Origin: Pagrus major
Lineage: Eukaryota > Chordata > Actinopteri > Spariformes > Sparidae
DNA: 64,000 bases
NCBI RefSeq assembly: GCF_040436345.1
Contig: NC_133225.1
Span: 20,254,040 to 20,318,039, forward strand
Direction: 5' to 3'
Position 1 is the stretch's first letter. Every line of letters begins with the position of its first letter. The notes beneath the pieces are model-generated. The model worked only from the letters and a program-made list of their open reading frames with translations, was not told the DNA's origin and ran no database searches. This document shows positions 63,401 to 64,000 of this stretch, piece after piece. The position numbers and the translations under genes are program-made.

Positions 63401-64000
63401 CTGTTGATTCAAAACCAAACATGGATATGTTTCGCTCTATTTCCCAATGAAAGATGGTGAAAACTTCACCTCTATCAATCACTAACATTGCTTTTCCTAC
63501 AGCCAATCAAAAGGGCTGTGGCCACAGGACATCAGATTACATAGTGTGACACAGAAATATGCAAATTTGATATAAAATGTGTTTAAATAATATGTGCACT
63601 ATTTTTGCTCCACATTTTACATTTTATACAGCTTGTTTGATTTAACTTGACACATCCCAACCCGACCTTCTTCCTTGTTGGTTTAAAACAGGCCTTAAAG
63701 GATAAGTTCACCTAAAAATGAAAAATTAGGCAATATCTACTCAACCCAATGCAGATTGAAAGTCAGGTGAAGTATCAAAGTCCACAAAACATTTCGGGGG
63801 CATCAACGCAAAACAGTGTTAAACCATTCTCCTACACAACTGAAGTAGACGGGGACTGGTTTCAAAAATGTGAACAAAAACAACCGAAAAAGACATTAAA
63901 TGGCTCCTTACTGCTCATCCAGCGTAATCCTTGTTTCCAGAAGCCACGGGATCTCAAATTGATTTGAAAAGATGTTAGCTCATGCACCCAGTTCAGAAGG
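57420..64000. other. region upstream of nppc, no gene recognised
   Basis: About 6.5 kb without a supportable gene. The longest frames (61557-61880 minus, 62665-62967 plus) lack known motifs, splice support or biased codon use that I can see. A short fish repeat piece lies around 60840-60990 (TGCCTTGCTCAAGGGCACT, then CTGATTCTGATTC), and dispersed repeat A begins at 63695. Confidence 0.6.
63695..63990 (+). repeat. dispersed repeat A, copy 2 (cut by window end)
   Basis: Colinear with 19899-20165 (AAGGATAAGTTCACC, GTCCACAAAACATTT, TTGATTTGAAAAGATG). It probably continues beyond the window. Confidence 0.7.

Overview
The window is vertebrate nuclear DNA, almost certainly from a ray-finned (teleost, probably percomorph) fish. 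Small exons with GT/AG splice sites are separated by introns. Dispersed repeats, several of which I recognise from memory as common in fish genomes, fill the gaps. The gene order matches human 2q37.1: armc9 (+), b3gnt7 (+), ncl (-), nppc (-). No bacterial operon, CRISPR array or phage-like locus is present.

Layout. (1) 1-18105: 3' half of armc9, with 13 coding exons from 2723. Its introns hold a Penelope-derived scrap (2157-2218), a truncated LINE (about 11605-12115), other repeats and a 48-bp palindrome (17385-17432). (2) 18106-28900: armc9 3' UTR, then intergenic DNA with repeats and microsatellites. (3) 28900-33410: b3gnt7, a single coding exon (30911-32155) with a candidate upstream non-coding exon; its 3' UTR carries a long hairpin. 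(4) 33410-39690: intergenic DNA with a palindromic element at 35217-35597. (5) 39691-47192: nucleolin, 16 coding exons on the minus strand giving 693 residues (acidic/basic N-terminus, four RRMs, RGG tail). Its introns host a set of small nucleolar RNAs: two SNORD82-like copies, two copies of an H/ACA RNA, one further C/D RNA with a perfect terminal stem, and one more duplicated element of uncertain class. (6) 47500-54000: intergenic, with a Penelope-like fragment (about 49885-50375) that still encodes part of a GIY-YIG nuclease, and a decayed LINE piece. (7) 55738-57223: nppc, encoding a C-type natriuretic peptide precursor of 121 residues with a TATA box. (8) 57400-64000: no gene recognised.

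The genes do not form one pathway. armc9 is a ciliary protein gene, b3gnt7 a Golgi glycosyltransferase, ncl a nucleolar ribosome-biogenesis factor, and nppc a hormone. The nearest thing to a functional system is ncl with its intronic guide RNAs: the host protein acts in ribosome production, and at least the SNORD82 pair guides rRNA methylation. The duplication of these RNAs, together with duplicated acidic exons, is the most interesting structure I found. I saw no wholly new system. Exon borders were read by eye from splice signals and codon phase; the reconstructed ncl and nppc reading frames close exactly, and the armc9 exons join in phase from their first visible codon to a stop.
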